A DNA stretch of 64,000 nucleotides from JAYPLE01 sp047627515 (GTDB taxonomy: Bacteria; Bacteroidota; Bacteroidia; Cytophagales; Cyclobacteriaceae): positions 1 through 64,000 of the forward strand of contig JBLHTU010000001.1 in assembly GCA_047627515.1 (NCBI GenBank). The letters run 5' to 3'. Shown piece after piece: positions 27,222 through 35,826 of the stretch (the stretch's first letter is position 1; every line of letters begins with the position of its first letter). The notes under the pieces are model-generated. The model saw only the letters and a program-made list of their open reading frames with translations. It made no database searches and was not told the origin of the DNA. The position numbers and the translations under genes are program-made.

Positions 27222-27977
27222 GTGTCTCACCTGGCACATCGATTACGTTCGAAAATATTTCAACTCTTATCGCGAAACCCTAAAGATCAGGAATTTCTAA
27301 AAGCCTTGATTATGATCACAGGCAAAAGGCCCTACAATATTGATTTGTATAAGTTGGCTATGCGACACAGCAGTAAAGCACCTGTAAACCACCATGGCCT
27401 AAAAGAGTCAAATGAACGGCTCGAGTACTTGGGCGATGCTATACTTGGGATGATAGTTGCAGAATATCTGTTTGCAAGGTTCCCATTCAAGGACGAAGGG
27501 TTTTTAACAGAGGTCCGTTCAAAAATTGTTAATAGAGAAACACTTAATCGTCTCTCTAAAAAAATTGGCCTTCATGATCTCATCGAATTTAATAATCAAA
27601 ATAATACGCTAAACCCTAAGTCTATCTATGGGGATTCGCTAGAAGCGCTTATTGGAGCCGTGTACTTGGATAAAGGATACTATTTTACCCAACAGTTTGT
27701 TATCAGGCGACTGCTTTATATTCACTACGACTTAGATGAGCTGATACATACCACATCCAATTATAAAAGCAAAATAATCGAGTGGTCTCAAAAGGAAAAT
27801 AAAGATCTTTCGTTCGACACAAGTGTACCTGAAGATGGTAAAGGGCACAAGCAATTCACCTCTCAGGTATTTATTGACGGAATCCCTGAAGAGCTTGGGT
27901 ATGGATCTAGCAAAAAGAAAGCTGAACAGGATGCCGCACGAAAGACCATGGAAAAATTGTCGATAGATGATGTCTAG
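27222..27977 (+). CDS. rnc: Ribonuclease III
   Basis: Double-strand-specific endonuclease that processes rRNA and other structured RNAs. The catalytic RNase III domain covers residues 25-160, with the signature NERLEYLGDAIL at 64-75, where E68 and D72 bind metal. A double-stranded RNA-binding domain follows (about 180-245, ending GSSKKKAEQDAARKTMEKL). The start is a GTG exactly after the fabF TAA. The end overlaps the nadE start by 11 bp. Its 251 aa is a little longer than E. coli RNase III because of an N-terminal extension, common in this phylum. Confidence 0.95.
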   Translation: MSHLAHRLRSKIFQLLSRNPKDQEFLKALIMITGKRPYNIDLYKLAMRHSSKAPVNHHGLKESNERLEYLGDAILGMIVAEYLFARFPFKDEGFLTEVRSKIVNRETLNRLSKKIGLHDLIEFNNQNNTLNPKSIYGDSLEALIGAVYLDKGYYFTQQFVIRRLLYIHYDLDELIHTTSNYKSKIIEWSQKENKDLSFDTSVPEDGKGHKQFTSQVFIDGIPEELGYGSSKKKAEQDAARKTMEKLSIDDV

Positions 27978-29808
27978 CGGGCTCAAATTAAAGATTGGTG
28001 GAGCATGTCTCAATCAAACTCCCCTAGACTGGAGAGGCAATATAGATCACATTCTGCAAGCCATTTCAGAGGCCAAAGCCGATCAAGTCCAGATATTATG
28101 TCTGCCTGAACTCTGCCTTACTGGCTACGGGTGTGAAGATCTTTTTCTAAGCGACTGGTTACCAACTAAGGCGCTACTGAAACTAAATGAAATCATACCT
28201 CACACTGAAGGTATCCTTGTGAGTGTAGGTCTTCCCATCAGACGGGAAGGCAATACCTACAACTGCATCGCATTGATAAAGGATTGTCAGGTGCTGGGTT
28301 TCTATGCTAAACACCACCTAGCAAACGAAGGAGTACATTACGAACACCGCTGGTTTTCCTCTTGGCCATATAATGAGCAAGTCGACATAGTTTATAATGG
28401 GATTAATGTCCCACTCGGTTCCTTTACAATCTCTCAGTTTGATATTACGATAGGGTTTGAGATTTGTGAGGACGCTTGGCATCTAAACCGGCCTGGCAGT
28501 AACTTCATTAACAAGGCACATCTTCTTCTAAACCCAAGCGCCAGTCACTTTGCATTTAACAAAGAGTCGTTCCGAGAGAATCTTGTTGTAGAAAGTTCAA
28601 AGCGGTTTAACTGTGTGTACCTATACACAAATCTACTTGGCAACGAAGCAGGCAGAATGATCTATGATGGAGATGTGCTTATTGCTCAAAAAGGCAAACT
28701 GATCGCTCACAACAAACGCTTCTCCTTCAAAACATTCAATTTATTATCACAAATTGTAGATTTTGACACTCAAACTGCGGACGTTCAGATTCTAGAGCAG
28801 GCAACCAGTAGTCTACAAGAGTTTGGACAAGCCGTGCCTCTTGCCTTATTTGATTACCTAAGGAAAAGTCGAAGTGACGGGTTCGTGATATCATTGAGTG
28901 GAGGGGCTGATTCCAGCTCAATTGCTGTGCTAGTAGCACAGATGGTTCGATTAGGCACAAAAGAGTTAGGCATTTCTAATTTCTGCGAAAAGCTGGGAAT
29001 TGAACCTATGAAGGATGAGAAAGAGATCATGAGCAAGATCATGGTCACAGCCTATCAAGGTACAGAAAACAGCTCTTCAGCGACCTTAGAATCTGCTCAG
29101 ACGCTAGCTCAAAGCATAGGCGCTACATTTTACCACTGGAGAATAGATGATGAGGTCAGTAGCTATTTGCAAAAAATTCAAAAAGCTATTGGTAGAAAGC
29201 TCACTTGGGAAAGAGATGATATCGCTTTGCAGAATATACAGGCAAGAGCTAGATCTCCGATCATATGGCTACTTGCTAATCTTGATAGATATTTACTCTT
29301 GACTACTTCCAATAGGTCTGAGGGTTCCGTCGGGTATACAACTATGGACGGAGATACGAGCGGAAGCATCGCTCCTATCGCAGCCGTTGACAAGTACTTC
29401 TTACTGGAATGGCTTCAATACGCAGAGTTACACCTGGACTATCCTGGCTTGCGCAAAGTCAATGAGCTACAACCCTCAGCAGAACTAAGGCCATTAAGTA
29501 GCACACAAACTGACGAGAATGACTTAATGCCATATCAAGCATTACAAGCCATTGAACTGCAAGCTATCAGAAACCGAAAATCACCACTTGAGGTATATCA
29601 ACTACTCAAAACAGATTATGCTTCTGACGTACTAGTCGGCTGGATCAAAAAATTCTATCATTTATGGGCTGTTAACCAGTGGAAGAGAGAACGTCTAGCA
29701 CCTAGTTTTCACGTAGATGATTACAATGTCGACCCACGCACATGGTGTCGTTTTCCTATACTGTCGGGAGCCTTTAGAGAAGAGCTAGAAGAGCTAGATA
29801 AACTTTGA
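27967..29808 (+). CDS. nadE: Glutamine-dependent NAD+ synthetase
   Basis: Makes NAD+ from deamido-NAD using glutamine nitrogen. The N-terminal nitrilase-type glutaminase domain (1-280) has the triad E48 (LCLPELCLTGYG), K115 (YAKHHLAN) and C167 (GFEICEDAW). The C-terminal synthetase domain begins near 290 with the ATP loop SLSGGADSSS at 309-318 and has TTSNRSEGSVGY further on. The length is 613 aa. The start is the ATG at 27967 (a second ATG follows directly at 27970), overlapping rnc. Its stop abuts the convergent yidD stop with no spacer. Confidence 0.96.
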   Translation: MMSSGLKLKIGGACLNQTPLDWRGNIDHILQAISEAKADQVQILCLPELCLTGYGCEDLFLSDWLPTKALLKLNEIIPHTEGILVSVGLPIRREGNTYNCIALIKDCQVLGFYAKHHLANEGVHYEHRWFSSWPYNEQVDIVYNGINVPLGSFTISQFDITIGFEICEDAWHLNRPGSNFINKAHLLLNPSASHFAFNKESFRENLVVESSKRFNCVYLYTNLLGNEAGRMIYDGDVLIAQKGKLIAHNKRFSFKTFNLLSQIVDFDTQTADVQILEQATSSLQEFGQAVPLALFDYLRKSRSDGFVISLSGGADSSSIAVLVAQMVRLGTKELGISNFCEKLGIEPMKDEKEIMSKIMVTAYQGTENSSSATLESAQTLAQSIGATFYHWRIDDEVSSYLQKIQKAIGRKLTWERDDIALQNIQARARSPIIWLLANLDRYLLLTTSNRSEGSVGYTTMDGDTSGSIAPIAAVDKYFLLEWLQYAELHLDYPGLRKVNELQPSAELRPLSSTQTDENDLMPYQALQAIELQAIRNRKSPLEVYQLLKTDYASDVLVGWIKKFYHLWAVNQWKRERLAPSFHVDDYNVDPRTWCRFPILSGAFREELEELDKL

Positions 29809-30027
29809 TTATGGTACAGGGTCATAACCCGAGCCACCCCACGGATGGCATTTCCCAATTCGCTTAAGACCTAACCATAAACCACGCAATCCGTGCTTCA
29901 AAATAGCTTGCTTTGTGTATTCCGAACAGGTAGGTGTAAATCGGCAGGAACTTGGGAAAAAAGGTGAAATTCCATACTGATAGAATAACACAGGAATGAT
30001 TAAAATGCTCCTAAGTATTTGTTTCAC
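29809..30027 (-). CDS. yidD: YidD, membrane protein insertion efficiency factor
   Basis: Small (72 aa) membrane-associated protein that helps YidC-dependent insertion. The family block ISPFFPSSCRFTPTCSEY with its cysteines, and the GCHPWGGSGYDPVP-like end (here KCHPWGGSGYDP), are intact. The GTG at 30027 is the only start that keeps the family N-terminus. Unlike the common rpmH-rnpA-yidD layout, here it is convergent to nadE and divergent from an Omp85-like gene. A very close TAACTTTG element upstream implies a near-leaderless message. Confidence 0.94.
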   Translation of the reverse strand: MKQILRSILIIPVLFYQYGISPFFPSSCRFTPTCSEYTKQAILKHGLRGLWLGLKRIGKCHPWGGSGYDPVP

Positions 30028-30045
30028 TGAACAAAGTTAGTTTTG
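30018..30045 (+). promoter_or_regulatory. Candidate promoter of the Omp85-like gene
   Basis: TAGTTTTG at 30038-30045 is an exact TAnnTTTG -7 box, with TTTG at 30018-30021 (16-bp spacer, slightly short). The start would be near 30052, giving a leader of about 86 nt before the GTG at 30138. It overlaps the divergent yidD element. Confidence 0.4.
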
Positions 30046-30061
30046 TTTTTGGAGCTACCAA
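30032..30061 (-). promoter_or_regulatory. Candidate promoter of yidD
   Basis: On the minus strand, TTG (30059-30061), a 19-bp spacer and TAACTTTG (30032-30039) form an excellent match. Its predicted start lies within a few bases of the yidD GTG, so either the mRNA is leaderless or the match is accidental. Confidence 0.35.
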
Positions 30062-30137
30062 TAAAAATGATTCAGTTTGCGTTCTTTCCTTAAAATGACC
30101 TACAAATCATCAGTACATATCAGCGGAGATTGAATCA

Positions 30138-31556
30138 GTGAAGCAGGCGGTACTATTCATTTCTTCATTCATATTTTTCACATCGGCGGTTGTTTGCTCT
30201 CCAGCAGATACGATGCGTTCCCCAAGCAGTGAATATACAATCAACGAAATATTCGTTCTTGGCAATAAGAAAACTAAGACACCCATAATTTTAAGAGAAC
30301 TAGGCATTGAAAAAGGCCAGATTTTCGATTCGCTAGGCATAGTGGAAGCCTTAGCTGCTGCAAAAATAAGGATCTATAATACCAACCTCTTTAATTCAGT
30401 CACTCTACAACCTCTTTTTTCGGGTACTGAACTCATAGACCTTCTAATCAAATTAGAAGAGCGTTGGTATTTTTATCCAAGTCCCTTCTTGCGGATTGCT
30501 GATCGAAATATCATGGACTGGATCGTTAATAGAGGAAGTCAAATAGACCGATTTAATGCTGGCATAAAATTAGATCAGTATAATTTTCGTGGAAGAAACG
30601 AAAGGTTGAGGTTCGTCGGGCAATTTGGATTTGAGAGAAGGTTTGCAGTTGCTTACACAATACCCTATATCGAGAAGACCCAAAAACATGGACTAGGCTT
30701 CGAAGTAGTTTATAATGAACGCGAAAAAATGCCTTATGTGACAACCGATCACCTCCCTACATTTATTAATGTCCCCGATATAAATCGTAGTTCATGGTAT
30801 GGGGAAGTCAGGCACTCCTATCGACCCTCTTTTTATTCAACACATTTCAGCTCTGTTGCCTTCAGCCAGACAGCTATTTCCGACACTATTGTTTCCCTTA
30901 ACCCAAATTTCCTAGGAGATAGTAAAACTAATCAAAGATTCATTCGACTAGGATATGGTTTTGTCAATGACCTAAGGAATAACAGAAATTTCCCCACAGC
31001 AGGTCATTTACTGAGAGTAGATGTAGTGCAAAGAGGTATTGGTGTTTTTGATGATGTTAGTATTTTCTCTATTAATACCGTGTTCAATAAGTACTTTGAA
31101 CTTGAAAAGAACATGTATTTCGCAACAGGTTTTATAGGTTACTTCTCTACACCGGGGGATCAACCTTATTTTAATTATCGTGGCTTAGGATATGAGGGGA
31201 CTGCAGCTCGTGGATTTGAGCTAGATGTGATAGAAGGGCCGCGCTACTTTCTTGTCAAAAATTCAGTTCGTAAACTACTTTTTGAAGGCAAGAAAGACAT
31301 GAGCGAATTTATGCCTATTGCGCAATTCAATGATTTAAAATTGGGGCTATACGCCAAATTAATTGCAGATTTTGGCTACGTAGAAAACTATCCTCAGTAT
31401 GAAATTAGCAGCAGGCTGTCTAACCAACTGCTGTACAGCGTCGGTGTAGGATTGGATATACTAACTGTGTACGATTTAGTCTTGAGACTAGAATACACCT
31501 ATAACTCTCAAGATCAGCTCAATTTCGCCTTCAATATTCAAGCGGACATCAATTAA
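30138..31556 (+). CDS. Omp85/BamA-TamA-like outer-membrane protein with a POTRA domain
   Basis: Exported protein of 472 aa with a signal peptide (hydrophobic core about 4-17, likely cut near VCS-PA). One POTRA-like domain follows (about 35-110, with INEIFVLGNKKTKTPIILRELGIEKGQIFD), and then a 16-strand-type barrel rich in aromatic-ended strands up to the final residue. This matches the short BamA/TamA-family proteins seen in Bacteroidota. Its client is unknown. The start is a GTG preceded by a promoter-like element. The 3' end overlaps the convergent YwqK-like gene by 8 bp. Confidence 0.84.
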   Translation: MKQAVLFISSFIFFTSAVVCSPADTMRSPSSEYTINEIFVLGNKKTKTPIILRELGIEKGQIFDSLGIVEALAAAKIRIYNTNLFNSVTLQPLFSGTELIDLLIKLEERWYFYPSPFLRIADRNIMDWIVNRGSQIDRFNAGIKLDQYNFRGRNERLRFVGQFGFERRFAVAYTIPYIEKTQKHGLGFEVVYNEREKMPYVTTDHLPTFINVPDINRSSWYGEVRHSYRPSFYSTHFSSVAFSQTAISDTIVSLNPNFLGDSKTNQRFIRLGYGFVNDLRNNRNFPTAGHLLRVDVVQRGIGVFDDVSIFSINTVFNKYFELEKNMYFATGFIGYFSTPGDQPYFNYRGLGYEGTAARGFELDVIEGPRYFLVKNSVRKLLFEGKKDMSEFMPIAQFNDLKLGLYAKLIADFGYVENYPQYEISSRLSNQLLYSVGVGLDILTVYDLVLRLEYTYNSQDQLNFAFNIQADIN

Positions 31557-32148
31557 AGTTTTTCCAAGGTTTCACTCTGTCTTTTCGGTCAATTTTATAC
31601 CACTGACCAATCCTAACACCTTCTTTCATATTGCCCTCAAAAGTTTGAGCACCTTGAGGATCATAGTATTTCCATAAACCAGTTTCTAATCCCATAACTA
31701 GTTCTCCAGACTGCCATAGCTGGCCGTTATCATGGTAAAAATTCCATTTCCCTTCAGGTAGACCCTCGATATAAGAACCATTTCTCACAAGAATTGACGT
31801 TTCATTGTAGAATGCCCATGCACCTTCATATAGGCCTTCTAAATAAATACCTCTCTTCTCTAAAGCACCATTCATATGATAGTACCAAGCTGAATCCTGA
31901 GGCCTATCACCTAACCAAAACTCTATGGCCTTCACCTGACTATTTGGATAGAAATATTTTTGAACACCACTTAACTCTTCTTTTTCAAAACTTTGAATGG
32001 CATTGATAGCACCATTTTCAAAATAACGGTATGATAGGGTTGTATCAGACCAAATATCATATCTGGATGAAAAATATTGATCTTGACCATTTACTTGGCA
32101 AACAATGGTTAGTAAAACCGAAATTATAATTAGTTTTATATGGCTCAT
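31549..32148 (-). CDS. Exported MORN-variant (YwqK-like) repeat protein
   Basis: Secreted 199-aa protein built of about six short repeats of the YwqK/MORN-variant type, each like G..EGKWNFYHDNGQL or GLETGLWKYYDPQG. Such repeats form antiparallel hairpins, often on the cell surface or in toxin/antitoxin-like proteins, but no activity can be given. A signal peptide runs from the ATG at 32148 (IIISVLLTIVCQVNG, then cleavage before QDQYF). A start 15 bp upstream is less likely. It is divergent from the PorV-like gene, and the short intergenic segment must hold both promoters. Confidence 0.8.
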   Translation of the reverse strand: MSHIKLIIISVLLTIVCQVNGQDQYFSSRYDIWSDTTLSYRYFENGAINAIQSFEKEELSGVQKYFYPNSQVKAIEFWLGDRPQDSAWYYHMNGALEKRGIYLEGLYEGAWAFYNETSILVRNGSYIEGLPEGKWNFYHDNGQLWQSGELVMGLETGLWKYYDPQGAQTFEGNMKEGVRIGQWYKIDRKDRVKPWKNFN

Positions 32149-32199
32149 CAAGATTATTTCCAAAAATATGAATTATGTACTATATATAAAATCCACCTA

Positions 32200-33012
32200 G
32201 TGAGATCCGTTCGTATCATCATACGAATCATTTGTCTCCTGTCCTTGACGTCAAATTTAGCACAAGATGGGGCTTTTCACGCAGGCGCAGCTAGCAGCTC
32301 CATGGCGGAAACAAATGTAAATATTAGCGATCACTGGTCAGTTTTTAATAATCCTGCTGGTATGGCTACGTTACACGAGCCTGGTATGCTGCTAGGTTAT
32401 CGAAGTCAATACGGGATGGCCGCTTTCCAGGTACTTTCAATGGCATTCATTTATCCAGCATTAAATTTCACATCAGCAGTTAGCTTTCTGCGATTTGGTG
32501 ATGATATCTATAATCAACAGAAAATCGGCTTTCATTTAGCACATAAACTGCAAATGGTAAGTTTAGGCATTGGCGTGCAATACGTACAACATCATTTCAA
32601 TGAACTCGGAACCTTAGGCGGTATTGCTATAGATTTCGGCGGCATTGCTGAGATCACAGAGTATCTTAGGTTGGGTGCCCATATTTTTAATATTAATCAG
32701 GGGGCACTCAATGTTCGTCAACCGATTCCAGTTATTATGCGAGTCGGAATCTCCTATCTACCCTCTGAGAGGTTCATCATAACTACAGAACTAGAAAATG
32801 ACCTAGACCGCTCAGAAGTCCTGAAAATTGGACTTAGTTATCAACTGGTGGAGTGGTTGGATCTTAGAACTGGTTTTGCGAACAGCCCCAAAAGTCTTTG
32901 TTTTGGATTTGGACTCAGACATGATAAGCTAATAGCTGACTACGCCTACATCACTAGAGCACCAGCAGGTATCATCCATGAATTCTCTTTTACGATTTTT
33001 CCTGCAAAATGA
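32200..33012 (+). CDS. PorV/PorQ-like outer-membrane beta-barrel protein
   Basis: Exported barrel protein (270 aa) resembling the PorV/PorQ/FadL-like family tied to type IX secretion and OM biogenesis. I chose the GTG at 32200 because it places a compact signal peptide (IIIRIICLLSLTSNLA) directly at the N-terminus. The ATG at 32140 would add 20 residues, overlap the divergent gene and push the signal inward. The pattern NNPAGMA (about 55-61) is a PorV-type motif, followed by alternating strands. It overlaps the next gene by 4 bp (ATGA), so the two barrels are co-made. Confidence 0.78.
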   Translation: MRSVRIIIRIICLLSLTSNLAQDGAFHAGAASSSMAETNVNISDHWSVFNNPAGMATLHEPGMLLGYRSQYGMAAFQVLSMAFIYPALNFTSAVSFLRFGDDIYNQQKIGFHLAHKLQMVSLGIGVQYVQHHFNELGTLGGIAIDFGGIAEITEYLRLGAHIFNINQGALNVRQPIPVIMRVGISYLPSERFIITTELENDLDRSEVLKIGLSYQLVEWLDLRTGFANSPKSLCFGFGLRHDKLIADYAYITRAPAGIIHEFSFTIFPAK

Positions 33013-35048
33013 AAGCGTTCCGCCTCATCGGAATGATCAGTTTTACCCTTCTTCATTCGTATTCAACATTCGCTCAGGAAATAGACCTTGAATCATTTGT
33101 AGAACAGAACTTTGACCTTCAATACCAGTCGATTAATTACGAAGATATTTATGAATCGCTCTTCATTTATCACACTAGACCGCTCAATCTCAACACTGCG
33201 ACGGAGGATGAACTGACCAATCTCTACCTGCTGAATCGCACTCAAATAGTTAGTTTAATTGCTTACCGTGTCAACTCCGGACCTTTACTATCTGTCCACG
33301 AATTACAAGTCATCGCTGGGTTCGACCCGAGCACAATCAAAAAAATAATGCCATTTGTTACTTGCAGTAAAACCCTATCAAGCTTAAAATCAGAGTTAAC
33401 AAATCAGAGCCAGCAAACGGACAATTATTTAATAGTAAGGCATACGAGAACGATACAGTCAAAAGCTGGATACCAAAACGATGACGGATATCTAGGTAGT
33501 CCAGATCATGTGTATGCACGGTGGCGTCTGAGTGATCCTGACAATTTTAGTCTTGGATTCACGACCGAGAAAGATGCGGGAGAAGCTATTAAATGGAATG
33601 ACCAAGTCAAAGGGTTTGATTATTGGTCCTTTCACGCACAAATCAAAAATATGGGTGCAATCAGTAACCTAGTCATTGGAGATTATCAACTCCAGTTTGG
33701 CCAAGGGCTCGTCTTTGGTGCTGGTTTCGCGCCTGGCAAGGGAGCTGAAACTATTCTTACAACACGAAGAGGTAATACTGGATTACGGCCTTTTGCCTCG
33801 GTCATAGAATCTGGCTTTTTCAGAGGCGTAGCAACTACTGTAGAACTCCGAGACCTGGATGTCACCCTGTTTTATTCTAACCTTAATCAAGATGGTAATA
33901 GACAACTAGATACAACCTACAGTGCAGACGAGGAATTTTTCAATTCCATTCAAGTAACTGGAATGCACAGAACTGCGAAAGAATTGGCAGCAAAAAATCA
34001 AATCAATGAAAACTCCTTTGGCGCAAACATTCTGTTTCAAAAACATCCTCGTTTCAACTTGGGTCTTACTTTACTATCAAATCAATTTGACCGGCCTATC
34101 ATAAAAAAGCCCACAACTTATAACCGTTATGAGTTTACAGGAAAACAAAATATGGTTGGAAGCGCATATATAAACTACACCTGGCAAAACGTACTGTTAT
34201 TTGGGGAGTATGCTAGATCCAAATCAAACGGTCAGGCTGTAATTGCAGGCCTAATAGCAACTATAACCCCATCGATAGACCTCTCAATGGTCTCGCGTAA
34301 CTACGCAGAAGATTATCATTCATTCTATGGTCAAGCTTTTGGAGAGACGAGTAGGGTGATCAACGAGAAAGGTGTGTACTGGGGCATTAGTGTTAAACCA
34401 TCACGTACTCATCAATTTCACGCTTATTATGATCGATTTTTCTTCCCTTGGATTAAGTTCCAGGTAGAGGCTCCTTCAGATGGTTTCGAATGGCTCGCCA
34501 GATATACGTTTGCACCTACAAAAAAAATGTCACTATTCTTGCAACATCGGCTTGAGCACAAGCAAGTAACGGAAACACCATCAGATCAAAATCTTCAAAT
34601 TTTAATCGATCGGATTAGAAGACAATCGATAGTCAATTATCAACTGCAAGTCACCAGTCGGCTAGCCATGAAAACCAGAGTGCAGTTCTCTTCTCTCAAT
34701 CTTGGCTATGAACGATCGCAAGGATTGCTACTTCTACAAGATGTCAACCTCAGGTTAAGAAAATGGAGCATCAATGCAAGGTTTGCACTTTTTGATACAG
34801 ATGACTTTAATAATAGACAATACGTTTTCGAAAGAAATGTCCTATATGCATTTGCCCTTCCAGCTTACTATGGCCAAGGTACTAGACAGATGCTCATGGC
34901 TGTTTTCAAGCCTAGTAACAAGCTAAATATCTGGTTGCGCATTGCGCGCTTTAAATATCTACACCAAGATGCGATAGGCTCAGGGTTTGAAAAAAGTATC
35001 GGAAACATTCGATCAGAAATTACCTCTCAGATAAGGTTCCGATTCTAA
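33009..35048 (+). CDS. Helix-hairpin-helix plus beta-barrel outer-membrane protein
   Basis: A 679-aa exported protein with a signal peptide (1-22, ending in TFAQE). A ComEA-like HhH region follows (about 58-120, with LNLNTATEDELTN and LLSVHELQVIAGF), and then about 550 residues of long amphipathic beta strands ending in the aromatic residue expected of an OM barrel (final residues RFRF). HhH units bind DNA in ComEA, so a role in DNA handling at the cell surface is possible, but the barrel could equally be a porin-like partner. It is coupled to the PorV-like gene by ATGA. I know this architecture from other Bacteroidota but not its function. Confidence 0.82.
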   Translation: MKAFRLIGMISFTLLHSYSTFAQEIDLESFVEQNFDLQYQSINYEDIYESLFIYHTRPLNLNTATEDELTNLYLLNRTQIVSLIAYRVNSGPLLSVHELQVIAGFDPSTIKKIMPFVTCSKTLSSLKSELTNQSQQTDNYLIVRHTRTIQSKAGYQNDDGYLGSPDHVYARWRLSDPDNFSLGFTTEKDAGEAIKWNDQVKGFDYWSFHAQIKNMGAISNLVIGDYQLQFGQGLVFGAGFAPGKGAETILTTRRGNTGLRPFASVIESGFFRGVATTVELRDLDVTLFYSNLNQDGNRQLDTTYSADEEFFNSIQVTGMHRTAKELAAKNQINENSFGANILFQKHPRFNLGLTLLSNQFDRPIIKKPTTYNRYEFTGKQNMVGSAYINYTWQNVLLFGEYARSKSNGQAVIAGLIATITPSIDLSMVSRNYAEDYHSFYGQAFGETSRVINEKGVYWGISVKPSRTHQFHAYYDRFFFPWIKFQVEAPSDGFEWLARYTFAPTKKMSLFLQHRLEHKQVTETPSDQNLQILIDRIRRQSIVNYQLQVTSRLAMKTRVQFSSLNLGYERSQGLLLLQDVNLRLRKWSINARFALFDTDDFNNRQYVFERNVLYAFALPAYYGQGTRQMLMAVFKPSNKLNIWLRIARFKYLHQDAIGSGFEKSIGNIRSEITSQIRFRF

Positions 35049-35181
35049 GAAATAAGTTTCCCATACGAACAGCAAGCATCAAGCTCAACAGTTGTCTAAA
35101 TGCTGCCTGTATTCTCTGCAAGTAACATTCCACGATTATTATCGAAGAGCCTATTTCCACTAAAACTATTTTAAATTATTC

Positions 35182-35197
35182 ATATGTAACTACATAT
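35182..35197. promoter_or_regulatory. 16-bp palindrome, candidate operator
   Basis: Two perfect 7-bp arms (ATATGTA / TACATAT) around an AC spacer, directly upstream of the -7 box at 35210-35217. Its centre is about 33 bp before the expected transcription start, a usual place for a dimeric regulator. GTAACTAC resembles HxlR/MarR-type sites, but the protein is unknown. Confidence 0.4.
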
Positions 35198-35209
35198 AAT
35201 GTATTTACG

Positions 35210-35217
35210 TATATTTG
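35210..35217 (+). promoter_or_regulatory. Candidate -7 box of the nitroreductase gene
   Basis: TATATTTG is an exact TAnnTTTG match. It lies inside the frame if translation starts at the first ATG (35199). This argues that the real start is 35226 or 35235. Confidence 0.4.
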
Positions 35218-35225
35218 ATGAGCCT

Positions 35226-35822
35226 ATGAAAAACATGAAACCTTATCAGAAAAAATCAAAAGATCAATCGTTCGAATTACTTGACTTAATCAAGAACAGG
35301 TTTAGTCCTCGCGCTTTTGCAAGACAACCGATCAGTGAAGACCATACCCACGTGCTACTGGAGTCTGCAAGATGGGCACCTTCCAGTATGAATATGCAGC
35401 CTTGGAGGTTTCTGTATGCATATCAAGGGGAAAAATCATTTGAACTCATGGTAGATTCCTTGATGGAAGGCAATAAGCCATGGGCTAAGAAGGCCTCTCT
35501 CCTCATTTTAACCATGATAATACCGGTCACAGAATCGGGTGAAGAAAATCACTATGCATTGCATGATTTGGGTCTGGCAATGGGTCAGCTAAGCATACAA
35601 GCGGAAGCATTGTCTATTGGCATACATCAGATGGGTGGATTTTCTAAGCAACGAGCAATAGAGCTACTGGGATTACCAAGTGAACTAATTCCTGTCACCA
35701 TCAATGCACTAGGCTATTATGGCGATCCATCTACATTAAAGGAGCCATTTCAATCTCGAGAAACGTCCGTCAGAAATAGACTTGATTTATCTCAAATTAG
35801 TTTTCATCAAAAAATATCTTAA
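35226..35822 (+). CDS. Nitroreductase-family FMN oxidoreductase
   Basis: Small NAD(P)H-dependent flavin enzyme of about 200 aa, reducing nitro- or quinone-type substrates. The typical block is FSPRAFARQPI followed by ARWAPSSMNMQPWRF, which binds FMN, and the C-terminal GLPSELIPVTINALGYYGDP matches the flavin-contact loop. ATG codons occur at 35199, 35226 and 35235. The -7-like box at 35210-35217 suggests 35226 or later, and the residues before the family start are not conserved-looking. The pirin-family gene begins 5 bp after the stop, so the two are likely one redox/stress unit. Confidence 0.84.
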   Translation: MKNMKPYQKKSKDQSFELLDLIKNRFSPRAFARQPISEDHTHVLLESARWAPSSMNMQPWRFLYAYQGEKSFELMVDSLMEGNKPWAKKASLLILTMIIPVTESGEENHYALHDLGLAMGQLSIQAEALSIGIHQMGGFSKQRAIELLGLPSELIPVTINALGYYGDPSTLKEPFQSRETSVRNRLDLSQISFHQKIS

Positions 35823-35826
35823 TAAA

